A stretch of DNA of 8,464 bases, taken from contig RHBP01000069.1 in NCBI GenBank assembly GCA_010030955.1, forward strand, positions 1 to 8,464. Reading direction: 5' to 3'. This DNA is from Synechococcaceae bacterium WBB_10_009. GTDB lineage: Bacteria > Cyanobacteriota > Cyanobacteriia > PCC-6307 > Cyanobiaceae. Shown piece after piece: positions 1 through 5,980 of the stretch (positions within the stretch are counted from its first letter, which is position 1; every line of letters begins with the position of its first letter). The translations under genes were made by a program, and so were the position numbers. The notes under the pieces are model-generated. The model was given only the letters and a program-made list of their open reading frames with translations, did not search any database and had not been told where the DNA came from.

Positions 1-387
1 ACCCGCGCCTTCATCCACATCCGCGATTCGGTGCGCTGCGTGCAGCTGGCCCTGGAGAACCCCCCCACCAAGGGCGAACGGGTGAAGATCTTCAACCAGA
101 TGACCGAAAGCCACCAGGTGGGCGAACTGGCCAAGAAGGTGGCCGCCCTCACCGGCGCCGAGATCAATTACCTGCCCAACCCCCGCAACGAGGCGGTGGA
201 AAACGACCTGATCGTCGACAACCGCTGCTTCATCGAGCTGGGCCTCAACCCCACCACCCTCGATGACGGGCTGCTCAAGGAGGTGGTGGAAATCGCCGGC
301 CGCTACGCCGACCGTTGCGACCGCAGCCGCATCCCCTGCATCTCCGCCTGGACCCGCAACCAGGCCCAGGCCATCCAGGTGGGCTGA
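1..387 (+). CDS. sqdB: UDP-sulfoquinovose synthase, C-terminal part (5' end outside window)
   Basis: SqdB is a short-chain dehydrogenase-type, NAD-dependent enzyme that turns UDP-glucose plus sulfite into UDP-sulfoquinovose, the head-group donor for the sulfolipid SQDG. Only the last 128 codons are present; the frame is open from the first base, so the apparent GTG at 31 is internal. Visible family signatures are the opening TRAFIHIRDSVRCVQLALENP, then VKIFNQMTE, a PNPRNEAVEND segment, and the C-terminal RYADRCDRSRIPCISAW that closes most cyanobacterial SqdB proteins. The nucleotide-binding N-terminus and the catalytic region lie upstream and cannot be checked. The TGA stop is followed 32 bp later by sqdX on the same strand, the usual cyanobacterial arrangement, which supports both calls. 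Identity is from recognition of conserved motifs, not a search. Confidence 0.93.
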   Translation, partial: TRAFIHIRDSVRCVQLALENPPTKGERVKIFNQMTESHQVGELAKKVAALTGAEINYLPNPRNEAVENDLIVDNRCFIELGLNPTTLDDGLLKEVVEIAGRYADRCDRSRIPCISAWTRNQAQAIQVG

Positions 388-419
388 GGGCAACCGATGC
401 CAACGGAGCCCCTGGCACC

Positions 420-1571
420 GTGAAGATCGCCCTGTTCACGGAAACCTTCCTGCCGAAGGTGGACGGCATCGTGACCCGGCTCACCAAAACGGTGCAGCAC
501 CTGGTGGCGGCCGGCGATGAGGTGCTGATCGTGTGCCCGGAGGGGGCACCGGACACCTACATGGGCGCCCAGGTGCTGGGGGTGCCGGCCATGCCGCTGC
601 CCCTCTATCCGGAGTTGAAGCTGGCCCTGCCGCGGCCGATGGTGTCGGACGCCCTGGAGGCCTTCGGCCCCGATCTGGTGCACGTGGTCAACCCGGCGGT
701 GCTGGGGCTGGGGGGCATCTGGCTGGCCAAAACCAAGGGCTACCCCCTGGTGGCCAGCTACCACACCCACCTGCCCAAATACCTGGAGCACTACGGCCTG
801 GGCATGCTGGAGCCGGTGCTGTGGGAGCTGCTCAAGGCGGCCCACAACCAGGCCCAGCTCAACCTCTGCACCTCCACGGCGATGGTGGCCGAGCTGAGCG
901 AGAAGGGCATCCAGCACACCGCCCTCTGGCAACGGGGGGTGGACACGGAGCTGTTCCGGCCGGAGCTGCGCAGCCAGGCGATGCGCGATCGCCTGCTGGG
1001 GGGCCGCAGCGACACCGGCCAACTGCTGCTCTACATCGGGCGGCTCTCGGCGGAGAAGCAGATCGAACGCATCCGACCCGTGCTCGATGCCCTGCCGGAT
1101 GCCCGGCTGGCCCTGGTGGGGGATGGCCCCTACCGCCAACAGCTGGAAACCCTGTTCGCCGGCAGCGCCGCCCATTTCGTGGGGTATCTGGCGGGCGATG
1201 AGCTGGCCGGCGCCTACGCCAGCTCCGATGCCTTCCTGTTCCCCAGCAGCACCGAAACCCTGGGGCTGGTGCTGCTGGAGGCCATGGCCGCCGGCTGCCC
1301 GGTGGTGGGGGCCAACCGCGGCGGCATCCCCGACATCGTCAGCGATGGGGAAAACGGCTGCCTCTACGACCCGGAAGGGCCCGACGGCGGTGCCGGCAGC
1401 CTCACGGCGGCCACCCTGCGGCTGCTGGGCGATCCCGAACAACGGCAGCAGCTGCGCCGCAACGCCCGCCAGGAGGCGGAGCGCTGGGGCTGGGCGGGGG
1501 CCACCGAGCAGCTGCGGCGCTACTACCGCGGCGTGCTCAGCGCGGAGCCGCTGGCTTCGCTGCCGGGCTGA
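420..1571 (+). CDS. sqdX: SQDG synthase (sulfoquinovosyltransferase), GT4 family
   Basis: SqdX transfers sulfoquinovose from UDP-sulfoquinovose to diacylglycerol, the last step of sulfolipid synthesis at the cytoplasmic/thylakoid membrane. The 383-residue protein has a GT-B fold pattern. The N-terminal half opens with KIALFTETFLPKVDGIVTRL (2-21) and carries DLVHVVNPAVLGLGG (85-99) and YHTHLPKYL (114-122). The C-terminal half has the GRLSAEK donor-binding motif (207-213), LVGDGP (232-237), and the E-x7-E retaining-GT4 motif (E279 to E287) followed by AAGCPVVGANRGGIPDIV. The GTG start at 420 is chosen because the family begins at this KIALFTETF motif; the frame stays open upstream, but those residues are low-complexity Pro/Gly/Arg and overlap sqdB. 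A GGAG lies at 405-408, 11 bp before the start, which is rather long. The last 35 bp overlap the 3' end of mrdA on the opposite strand. It probably forms an operon with sqdB. Confidence 0.93.
   Translation: MKIALFTETFLPKVDGIVTRLTKTVQHLVAAGDEVLIVCPEGAPDTYMGAQVLGVPAMPLPLYPELKLALPRPMVSDALEAFGPDLVHVVNPAVLGLGGIWLAKTKGYPLVASYHTHLPKYLEHYGLGMLEPVLWELLKAAHNQAQLNLCTSTAMVAELSEKGIQHTALWQRGVDTELFRPELRSQAMRDRLLGGRSDTGQLLLYIGRLSAEKQIERIRPVLDALPDARLALVGDGPYRQQLETLFAGSAAHFVGYLAGDELAGAYASSDAFLFPSSTETLGLVLLEAMAAGCPVVGANRGGIPDIVSDGENGCLYDPEGPDGGAGSLTAATLRLLGDPEQRQQLRRNARQEAERWGWAGATEQLRRYYRGVLSAEPLASLPG
985..992. repeat. HIP1 octamer GCGATCGC (in sqdX)
   Basis: An exact copy of the highly iterated palindrome common in many cyanobacterial genomes, located within sqdX. 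It is useful mainly as a taxonomic hint. Confidence 0.85.
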
Positions 1572-3300
1572 CCCCCCGGAACCAGGTGGTCATCAGCGCC
1601 TTCACCATCGGCGCCGCCACGGTGCCGCCGTAGCCGCCGCTGTTTTCGCCGAAGGCCACGATCACCAGGGTGGGCCTGCCCGCGGGGGCATAGCCGCCGA
1701 ACCAGGCATGGTCCGGCCGCGGCGGGTCCTCACCGGTGCCGGTTTTGCCCGCCACCGGCGGCAGGGTGGGGTCGTTGAGGATCGTGGCGGTGCCTTCGGT
1801 CACCACCATGCGCAGCCCCTTGCGCAGGGCCCGCAGGGTGGCCGCCTTGAGGCCGATCCAGCGCCGCTCCACCGGCCGCTCCACCACGTGGGGGGTCACC
1901 AGCCAGCCCCCATTGGATACGGCGGCATACAACCGGGCCATCTGCAGGGGGGTCACCAGCACCGGCCCCTGGCCAATGGAGGAGCTGATCGTGTCCACCG
2001 CGGTCCAGGGCTCGCCGTAGACCTTCCACTTCCAGGCCTCATCCCCGAGCAAGCCGGCGCCGTCCTCATCCTTGAGCTCAATGCCGGTGAGCTGGCCGTA
2101 GCCGATGCGCCGGGCCGCCTTGAACAGCTCCTTGGGCCCCACCTTCAGGCCCACCTGGTAATAGAAGCTGTTGCTGCTCACCGCCAGCGCCATCGGGAAC
2201 CCAATGGCGCCAAAGCTGCCGTGGTCGCCGTAGCACTGGCCCCGGTGGCAGAACGAATTCATCGTCGGCAGCTTGGAGGTTTCGGTCATCCGGCCGGACT
2301 CAATGCCGGCGATGGTGGTCACCAACTTGAACGTGCTGGCGGGGGGATAGCCCTGGAAGGAGCGGTTGAGCATCGGCGCCTCCGGCCCGCCCAGGGCGGT
2401 CCACTGGGCGGCGGTGGGGCCGTTGGCAAAGATGTTGGGGTCGAAGTTGGGCCGGCTGGCCATGGCGCGGATGGCGCCGGTCTGCGGGTCCATGGCCACG
2501 ATCGCCCCCTTGCGCACCCCCGCCAGGGCCCGCTCCGCCGTTTTCTGCAGCTCCAGGTCGAGGGTGAGGCGGAGGTCCTTGCCGGGCTTGGCCTGCTTGT
2601 CGCCCAGCACCCGCTGCACCTCACCGGCGGCGTTCACCTCCAGCTGCTGGCCGCCCCACTCGCCGCGCAGGTGCCGCTCAAAGGCGTTCTCAATGCCGCT
2701 GCGGCCGATGCGGTCCTGCATGCGGTAGCCCTTGGCCTCCAGCCTGTCGAACTCCTCCGCGGTGATCGGGCTGGTGTACCCGAGCACGTGGGCGCCGAGG
2801 CTGCCGTAGGGATAGGCCCGCAGGTAGTCGACATCCACCTCAGCCCCGCGCAGGTTGGCGGCCTGCTCCCGGAAGCGCAGCACCTGCTCCGGCTTGAGGT
2901 TGTCGACCAGCTCAATGCGGAACCCCTCCTGGTTGATGCCCGTGCGGCGCCGCTGATCCAGCTCCGCCGCGGGGATGCCCATCACCACCGCCAGGCGATC
3001 GCGCAGCGCCGGCCACTGGGCCGCCGGCACCTGCCGCGGCTGCACGTAGAGGTTGTAGGTGAGGCGGCTCGACACCAACACCTGGCCATTGCGATCCAGA
3101 ATCCGGCCCCGCATCGGATGGCGCGGCACGAGCCGGATGCGGTTTTCATCGGCGCGGGCGCGGTTCTCCTGGCCCTGCACCAACTGCAGCCACCCCAGCC
3201 GCAGCACCATCGCCGAGGCGAACAGCACCACCACCGTCAACAGCACCGCCGGCTGCTGCTGCATGCCGCTGTGGCGATGGCCCCCTCCGGCGGTCAGCAT
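1537..3300 (-). CDS. mrdA: Penicillin-binding protein 2, peptidoglycan transpeptidase
   Basis: A class B PBP that cross-links peptidoglycan during lateral wall growth, working with RodA in the elongation complex. The 587-residue protein has one N-terminal membrane anchor (about 17-33, after a short basic/His tail). A PBP dimerisation/pedestal region follows (about 60-240), containing RGRILDRNG (64-72) and GRSGIENAFE (199-208). The transpeptidase domain (about 260-575) shows all three active-site motifs: S322-T-F-K325, S375-S-N377 and K519-T-G521. ATG 3300 is chosen because GAGG at 3309-3306 sits 5 bp upstream; a later ATG (codon 13) has no such site and would shorten the anchor's cytoplasmic tail. 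It is the last gene of the five-gene - strand run. The upstream gene's TGA overlaps its ribosome site, so coupling is likely. A cysteine pair (C351, C356) lies between the SxxK and SxN motifs. FtsI/PBP3 is the alternative, but the length and the lack of a long C-terminal extension favour PBP2. Confidence 0.9.
   Translation of the reverse strand: MLTAGGGHRHSGMQQQPAVLLTVVVLFASAMVLRLGWLQLVQGQENRARADENRIRLVPRHPMRGRILDRNGQVLVSSRLTYNLYVQPRQVPAAQWPALRDRLAVVMGIPAAELDQRRRTGINQEGFRIELVDNLKPEQVLRFREQAANLRGAEVDVDYLRAYPYGSLGAHVLGYTSPITAEEFDRLEAKGYRMQDRIGRSGIENAFERHLRGEWGGQQLEVNAAGEVQRVLGDKQAKPGKDLRLTLDLELQKTAERALAGVRKGAIVAMDPQTGAIRAMASRPNFDPNIFANGPTAAQWTALGGPEAPMLNRSFQGYPPASTFKLVTTIAGIESGRMTETSKLPTMNSFCHRGQCYGDHGSFGAIGFPMALAVSSNSFYYQVGLKVGPKELFKAARRIGYGQLTGIELKDEDGAGLLGDEAWKWKVYGEPWTAVDTISSSIGQGPVLVTPLQMARLYAAVSNGGWLVTPHVVERPVERRWIGLKAATLRALRKGLRMVVTEGTATILNDPTLPPVAGKTGTGEDPPRPDHAWFGGYAPAGRPTLVIVAFGENSGGYGGTVAAPMVKALMTTWFRGVSPAAKPAAPR
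1542..1560 (+). other. Possible hairpin inside the convergent sqdX/mrdA overlap
   Basis: GCGGAGCC (1542-1549) can pair with GGCTTCGC (1553-1560) in the + strand RNA, giving 8 pairs including one G-U, around a 3-base loop. It lies within the last codons of both sqdX and mrdA. No T-run follows on either strand, so it is at most a weak stop or pause site; the G-U pair becomes a mismatch in the - strand RNA. Confidence 0.3.
2995..3002. repeat. HIP1 octamer GCGATCGC (in mrdA)
   Basis: A second exact HIP1 palindrome, within mrdA near the start of the pedestal region. It does not disturb the reading frame. Confidence 0.85.
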
Positions 3301-3305
3301 CGCGG

Positions 3306-3309
3306 CCTC
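3306..3309 (-). promoter_or_regulatory. Ribosome binding site of mrdA, overlapping upstream stop
   Basis: On the - strand the sequence TGAGG is both the TGA stop of the 115-codon gene (3310-3308) and the GAGG ribosome-binding core (3309-3306), placed 5 bp before ATG 3300. It fixes the mrdA start and suggests that a ribosome finishing the upstream gene loads onto mrdA. Confidence 0.65.
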
Positions 3310-3655
3310 AGGGCTCCGCCCCCAGCCGCTGCTCCAGCAGCTGCAGGCGCTCACCGATGCGGGCCAAGGCCCCATTCAGGTCGTCCTCAGCGGGGGGTTG
3401 CTCGAGGTCGCGCACCTGCACCGTCATCACCGGGTTGCCCAGGCCGGGCTGCACACGATCCAGGCTGTCGCGCAGCTGCCGGGCCGCCGGCTCCCCCTCC
3501 TGCCGCAATTGATCCAACGGATCCTCCGCCTGGGTGAAGCCCTCCACCACGGCCCCCACCCCGCCGCGGCGGGCGCGGTCCACCACCGCCAACCCCAGGG
3601 GCAGCCACTCCTGCATCACCGCCAGCCGCAGGGCATCGAGGGGTTGGGAGGGCAT
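3308..3655 (-). CDS. Small conserved-looking protein of unknown function (115 aa)
   Basis: I do not recognise a named family. The protein opens MPSQPLDALRLAVMQEWLPL, followed by a hydrophobic stretch too short and charged to be a membrane anchor (LGLAVVDRARRGGVG). The middle is acidic and polar (QAEDPLDQLRQEGEPAARQL) and contains a PGLGNPVMTVQVRDLE segment. The C-terminus looks helical or coiled (NGALARIGERLQLLEQRL, with leucines spaced by 3-4). No signal peptide, cysteines or catalytic motif is visible. GTG 3658 directly precedes ATG 3655; I choose the ATG as the more usual codon, but neither has a good ribosome site. A real gene is supported by its exact fit between neighbours: 42 bp from the upstream stop, and its own stop inside the mrdA ribosome site. 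The organised motifs suggest a cyanobacterial protein that may be cotranscribed with PBP2, but a wall-related role is only inference from position. Confidence 0.75.
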   Translation of the reverse strand: MPSQPLDALRLAVMQEWLPLGLAVVDRARRGGVGAVVEGFTQAEDPLDQLRQEGEPAARQLRDSLDRVQPGLGNPVMTVQVRDLEQPPAEDDLNGALARIGERLQLLEQRLGAEP

Positions 3656-3696
3656 CACGCCAGGCCGGCCGGCTGAAGGGTCACCAGTCTGGCGTG
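3656..3696 (-). repeat. Perfect 8-bp inverted repeat filling the gap between two operon genes
   Basis: CACGCCAG (3656-3663) and CTGGCGTG (3689-3696) are exact reverse complements separated by 25 bp, which contain a further self-complementary core GCCGGCCGGC (3664-3673). One arm abuts the ATG at 3655 and the other ends 1 bp before the stop codon at 3698. In the - strand RNA the pairing would bury the region just before the start of the 115-codon gene. There is no T-tract, so it is not a standard terminator. The arms are exact but short; chance in GC-rich DNA is possible. Confidence 0.4.
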
Positions 3697-3697
3697 C

Positions 3698-4306
3698 TCA
3701 GCGCGCCGCCTCGATGCCCGGTTGAACGATCTGCTGGCGGCAGAACTGCTGGGAGCCCCACCACCAGCCACCACCCACCGCCAGCACCAGCAGGGCCGAC
3801 AGGGGCAACAGGGCCTGGCGGGTCACCGGCAGCAGCAACCACTCACCCCAGTCGCGCAGCAGGCGCTCCCGGTCGAACCGGCGGCGCTCATTCACCTCCT
3901 GCTGCAGGCGCCGCCGCAGCGCCTTGCCCACCCAGCGCTCGAAGGGGCGCTTCTTGGTGACCGCCATCTTGCGCTCCACCTCCAGCAGCTGGCCGGGGGT
4001 GAGGTCGGGGTTGAAGGTGCTGATCAGCTCCAGGCTCTTGAGGAACATCTCCACGGCACCGTCCTTGACGGTGCGCTCCTCATCGCTGAGCAAATCCCAA
4101 TCCAGCTCGGGATAGAAGCGCAGCCGGTTGGTGACGATCTGGTCCTCCGGCAGCTGGCCGGGTTCCCGCAGCCAACGGTCGGTGTTGGCGTCAAAGCGGC
4201 GCCAATACAAAAACGGGTTGAGATACACCACCTTGCCGGCCAGCTGAATGCTGTCCTGCTGGAGACGGCGCTGCAGCTGGAGGTCCTGCTGGGGGGCGGC
4301 GGTCAA
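3698..4306 (-). CDS. Unidentified protein with C-terminal membrane segment (202 aa)
   Basis: No named family is recognised. The N-terminal two thirds look soluble: a Gln-rich start (QQDLQLQRRLQQD, 6-18), an aromatic segment VVYLNPFLYWRRFD (26-39), NRLRFYPELDWDLL (60-73), then a helical FNPDLTPGQLLEVERKMAV (98-116). A strongly basic stretch follows (KKRPFERWVGKALRRRL, 118-134, then RRRFDRERLLRDW to 153). One hydrophobic segment (about 165-183, ending GGGWWWG) and a short tail come next. The pattern suggests a cytoplasmic domain tethered by a C-terminal single-pass anchor, with positive charges on the inner side. The start is TTG at 4306, the first start-type codon in this frame after the preceding stop region. 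AGGAG lies only 2 bp before it, an unusually tight spacing, so the start is uncertain; a GTG at codon 26 or 27 would delete conserved-looking sequence. It lies 67 bp after guaA, and a shared transcript is likely. Confidence 0.8.
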   Translation of the reverse strand: MTAAPQQDLQLQRRLQQDSIQLAGKVVYLNPFLYWRRFDANTDRWLREPGQLPEDQIVTNRLRFYPELDWDLLSDEERTVKDGAVEMFLKSLELISTFNPDLTPGQLLEVERKMAVTKKRPFERWVGKALRRRLQQEVNERRRFDRERLLRDWGEWLLLPVTRQALLPLSALLVLAVGGGWWWGSQQFCRQQIVQPGIEAAR

Positions 4307-4358
4307 GGCTCCTGGACCGGGGGCCCCGAGGGTAACGGAGCCCTGCGGCCGCGGCCAT

Positions 4359-4374
4359 GGGCGGCGAGCCGCCC
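4359..4374 (-). other. GC hairpin touching the guaA stop codon
   Basis: The arms GGGCGG (4359-4364) and CCGCCC (4369-4374) form a 6-bp all-GC stem with a 4-base loop, and the last base of the guaA TAG stop is part of it. A second palindrome, GGCCGCGGCC (4347-4356), follows at once in the direction of transcription. No U-run follows, so an intrinsic terminator is not supported. It could stabilise the guaA 3' end or cause pausing before the next gene. Confidence 0.4.
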
Positions 4375-5960
4375 TATTCCCACTCGATCGTGCCCGGCGG
4401 TTTGCTGGTGATGTCGAGCACCACCCGGTTCACCCCCTTCACCTCATTGACGATGCGGTTGGAGATGGTCTCCAGCAGGTCGTAGGGCAGGCGCGACCAA
4501 TCGGCGGTCATGCCGTCCTCCGACGACACACAGCGCAGCACGATCGGGAAGGCGTAGGTGCGCTTGTCGCCCATCACCCCCACGCTGCGCACGGGGAGCA
4601 GCACGGCGAAGGCCTGCCAGATCTCGTTGTAGAGGCCGGCCTCCTTGATCTCCTCGCGCACGATCAGATCGGCATCCCGCAGGATGTCGAGCTTCTCGTC
4701 GGTCACGTCCCCCAGGATGCGGATCGCCAGGCCAGGCCCGGGGAAGGGGTGACGCCCCACGATCTCCTCCGGCAGCCCCAGGGTGCGGCCCACCTTGCGC
4801 ACCTCATCTTTGAACAGCTTGCGCAGCGGTTCCACCAGCTTGAACTGGAGGTCCTTGGGCAGGCCGCCCACGTTGTGGTGGCTCTTGATCTTCACCGCCA
4901 CCCGCTCGCCGGTCTTGGGGTCGACGTTGGTGCCGGCGCTCTCGATCACATCGGGATAAAGGGTGCCCTGGGCCAGGTAATCGAAGGGTCCCAGCCGCTT
5001 GCTCTCCTCTTCAAACACGCGGATGAACTCCGTGCCGATCAGCTTGCGCTTCTCCTCCGGATCGGTGACCCCCGCCAGCTTGTTGATGAACCGCTCGCGG
5101 GCGTTGATGTACTCCACCCGGATGTGGAACTTGCGATCGAAGAACTCCATCAGGAACTCCGGCTCGCCTTTGCGCATGAAGCCCTGGTCGATGAACATGC
5201 AGGTGAGCTGATCCCCGATCGCCTTGTGCAGCAGGAAGGCGAGGGTGGAGGAGTCAACACCACCGGAGAGGGCCAGCAGCACGCGCTTGTCGCCCACCTG
5301 GCGGCGCACATCCGCCACGGCCTCATCGATGAAGGCGGCGGTGGTCCAGTCGGGCAGGCAACCGCAGATGTGATACACGAAGTTGCGCAGCAGGGCCATG
5401 CCACACACGGAGTGCACCACCTCCGGGTGGAACTGCACGCCATAGAGCCGCCGGCTGTGGTCCGCCACGGCCGCCTCGGGGGTGTTGTCGGTGTGGGCCA
5501 GGCGCACAAACCCATCCGGCAGGCGCTCCACCGAGTCGCCGTGGCTCATCCACATCGTCGAGCCCTCCTCGACGTTGGTGAGCAGATCCGTGGGGTCGTC
5601 GACGTACAGCGGCGCCTTGCCGTATTCGGCGCGGCCGGCGGCCACCACCGAGCCCCCCAGCTGCTGCACCATCAGCTGCATGCCGTAGCAAACCCCCAGC
5701 ACTGGAATCCCCAGGTTCCAGAGCTCGGGATCGCACAGCGGCGCATGCTCCGCATACACCGAGCTGGGGCCGCCGCTGAGGATGATCCCCTTGGGGTTGA
5801 TGGCCTTGAGCTCCTCCGCCGTGGTGCTGCAGGCCATCACCAGCGAATACACCTCCGTTTCCCGCACCCGCCGGGCGATCAGCTCGGAATACTGCGAGCC
5901 GAAATCCAGGATCACGATCGCCGGATGGCGATTGGTTTCGCCGATGGCAGGGGTACTCAC
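4374..5960 (-). CDS. guaA: GMP synthase (glutamine-hydrolysing)
   Basis: GuaA converts XMP to GMP using ATP and ammonia from glutamine, in the cytoplasm. The N-terminal class I amidotransferase domain (about 14-205) begins IVILDFGSQYSELIARR and carries the nucleophile C91 in GVCYGMQ, with H178 and E180 in FHPE. The ATP-pyrophosphatase domain has the P-loop SGGVDSS (232-238). The C-terminal dimerisation/XMP-binding domain has HPFPGPGLAIR (404-414) and ends DITSKPPGTIEWE, the canonical GuaA terminus. Start choice: GTG 5960 gives 528 residues, close to E. coli GuaA (525), and has GGGA 5 bp upstream. An in-frame GTG at 5984 would overlap the cbiD stop in a GTGA and add 8 residues; I consider it less likely but it is not excluded. 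The gene lies 20 bp after cbiD on the same strand. All catalytic residues are present, so it should be active. Confidence 0.97.
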   Translation of the reverse strand: MSTPAIGETNRHPAIVILDFGSQYSELIARRVRETEVYSLVMACSTTAEELKAINPKGIILSGGPSSVYAEHAPLCDPELWNLGIPVLGVCYGMQLMVQQLGGSVVAAGRAEYGKAPLYVDDPTDLLTNVEEGSTMWMSHGDSVERLPDGFVRLAHTDNTPEAAVADHSRRLYGVQFHPEVVHSVCGMALLRNFVYHICGCLPDWTTAAFIDEAVADVRRQVGDKRVLLALSGGVDSSTLAFLLHKAIGDQLTCMFIDQGFMRKGEPEFLMEFFDRKFHIRVEYINARERFINKLAGVTDPEEKRKLIGTEFIRVFEEESKRLGPFDYLAQGTLYPDVIESAGTNVDPKTGERVAVKIKSHHNVGGLPKDLQFKLVEPLRKLFKDEVRKVGRTLGLPEEIVGRHPFPGPGLAIRILGDVTDEKLDILRDADLIVREEIKEAGLYNEIWQAFAVLLPVRSVGVMGDKRTYAFPIVLRCVSSEDGMTADWSRLPYDLLETISNRIVNEVKGVNRVVLDITSKPPGTIEWE

Positions 5961-5980
5961 GTGCGTCCCGGTCAGTGGGT

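Noticed and set aside
303..1442. 379-codon open frame on the - strand opposite sqdB/sqdX
   Set aside because: Gln/Gly/His-rich translation without motifs, lying entirely over two well-supported + strand genes.
1087..3537. 816-codon open frame on the + strand opposite mrdA
   Set aside because: It is a shadow of mrdA in GC-rich DNA: Pro/Arg/Ala/Gly-rich low-complexity translation with no motifs, while the - strand frame has all PBP2 motifs.
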